Source: Prosopocoilus inquinatus (Eukaryota; Arthropoda; Insecta; Coleoptera; Lucanidae). Taken from it: DNA of 64,000 nucleotides. The DNA is taken from positions 44,660,001-44,724,000 of the forward strand of contig CM069870.1 in the NCBI GenBank assembly GCA_036172665.1, written 5' to 3'. A model generated the notes under the pieces. That model searched no databases, had not been told where the DNA came from, and saw nothing but the letters and a program-made list of their open reading frames with translations. The translations under genes were made by a program, and so were the position numbers. Of this stretch, positions 63,341 to 64,000 are shown piece after piece. Positions within the stretch are counted from its first letter, which is position 1. Every line of letters begins with the position of its first letter.

Positions 63341-64000
63341 GGAAATAGTTTTAAACGATACAACACGCATTAGCGTTGTTCCTGTGATGTATCTAATCGA
63401 TCCTTACTTATCTATCATGTTATTTGACGTTTGGATGGACTCCAGTAACCCTGACGTGAGATACGAAGTTCTCGGACGCAGCAGAAACTGGAAATAGTTT
63501 TAAACGAAACAACACGTATTAGCGTTGTTCCTGTGATGTATCTAATCGATCCTTACACATCTATCATGTTATTTGACGTTTGGATGGACTCCAGTAACTC
63601 TGATGTGAGATACAAAGTTTTTGGACGCAGCAGAAGCTGGAAATAGTTTTGAACGAAACAACACGTATTAGCGTTGTTCCTGTGATGTATCTAATCGATC
63701 CTTACTCATCTATCATGTTATTTGGCGTTTCGATGGACTCCAGTAGCTCTGATGTGAGATACGACGTTTTCGGACGCAGCAGAAGCTGGAAATAGTTTTA
63801 AACGAAACAACACGTATTAGCGTTGTTCCTGTGATGTATCTAATCGATCCTTACTCATCTATCATGTTATTTGACGTTTCGATGGACTCCAGTAACTCTA
63901 ATGTGAGATACGAAATTTTCGGACGCAGCAGAAGCTGGAAATAGTTTTAAACGAAACAACACGCATTAGCGTTGTTCCTGTGATGTATCTAATCGATCCT
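63341..64000. repeat. Right end of the window, array continues
   Basis: P-K-S-N units, then a 101-bp partial unit starting at 63900. The P with AGAAACTGG and the ACACATC upstream of K repeat the linked set seen near 6990-7140 and 13840-13990. The window ends inside a unit, so the array extends beyond it. Confidence 0.9.

Larger units (their letters stand above)
1..64000. repeat. 149-bp satellite DNA array, whole window
   Basis: Every stretch of the window belongs to the same head-to-tail tandem repeat. The motif GTGAGATAC recurs every 149 bp, for example with units starting at 1, 150, 299, 448 and 597. From 1 to 63899 there are 429 complete units, followed by a 101-bp partial unit. Small indels totalling minus 22 bp account exactly for the position of the last unit. 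No orientation switch, transposon insertion, microsatellite or unique spacer was seen. The unit is about 39% G+C with CpG near expectation. The unit length is close to the 147 bp of a nucleosome core, as in many centromeric satellites. Seen directly: periodicity, orientation and continuity. Inferred: centromeric or pericentromeric heterochromatin of a eukaryote. The family is not recognised. Confidence 0.98.

Noticed and set aside
1..64000. CRISPR array
   Set aside because: Repeats are contiguous 149-bp units without unique spacers, and no cas-like gene is present.
1..64000. Protein-coding repeat gene with an about 50-residue repeat
   Set aside because: 149 is not a multiple of 3, so the frame changes at each unit, and every unit has stops (TAG after CTGGAAA, TAA or TGA after TAGTTT). 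No long frame can run through the array on the plus strand.
1..64000. Prokaryotic or phage features, operons, tRNA or rRNA genes
   Set aside because: No coding stretch, ribosome-binding pattern, tRNA fold or rRNA motif was seen. The whole window is satellite.

Overview
The whole 64 kb window is one uninterrupted tandem satellite array. I found no gene, RNA gene, transposon or unique spacer anywhere in it. The unit is 149 bp. Starting at the recurring motif G/A-A-T/C-GTGAGATAC, units begin at 1, 150, 299, 448 and so on, and about 429.7 units fit head to tail on one strand up to position 64000. A typical unit has 58 G+C bases out of 149 (about 39%). CpG is present at about the expected frequency (6 seen, about 5.6 expected in one unit). 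The array type points to a eukaryotic centromeric or pericentromeric block from a long-read assembly. The lack of CpG depletion fits an organism with little germline CpG methylation, such as many insects and other invertebrates. I do not recognise the satellite family and cannot name a species.

Units fall into recurring classes defined by several linked variants. I call them P, N, K (with a K-prime form), S, T, M, Y, F, G and L. The class order is not random. In the core (about 15.0-41.7 kb) it forms a nested higher-order repeat (HOR). The full-length form deduced by comparing copies is 48 units (7152 bp), made of four blocks of 9, 14, 17 and 8 units that each open with an M unit. I read four tandem copies: 44 units (15191-21746), 31 units (21747-26365), 50 units (26366-33815), and a last copy from 33816 that degrades near 40.2 kb. 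Their length differences are whole numbers of units. Several of the junctions are hybrid units joined in register, which is the signature of unequal homologous exchange.

The left part (1-15.0 kb) and right part (41.7-64 kb) are more mixed. They hold all F, G and L units and every net indel I found. They also carry shorter segmental duplications: 1.7 kb copies 4321 bp apart, 1.8 kb copies 2235 bp apart, 4.6 kb copies about 10.13 kb apart, and a 1.7 kb pair about 15.34 kb apart. Phase is kept exactly over 271 consecutive units (1930-42309), with zero net length change. That is the most striking property of the window.

Within each unit the candidate functional elements are an 8-bp inverted repeat with a 6-nt loop whose arms show compensating alleles, and a weak CENP-B-box-like match present in some classes and broken in others. 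The only notable open frames (86 codons at 42240 and 52371) are chance products of a 2-bp deletion in the satellite, duplicated with the 4.6 kb block. I do not consider them genes. All class assignments and offsets were made by eye and by arithmetic on positions.
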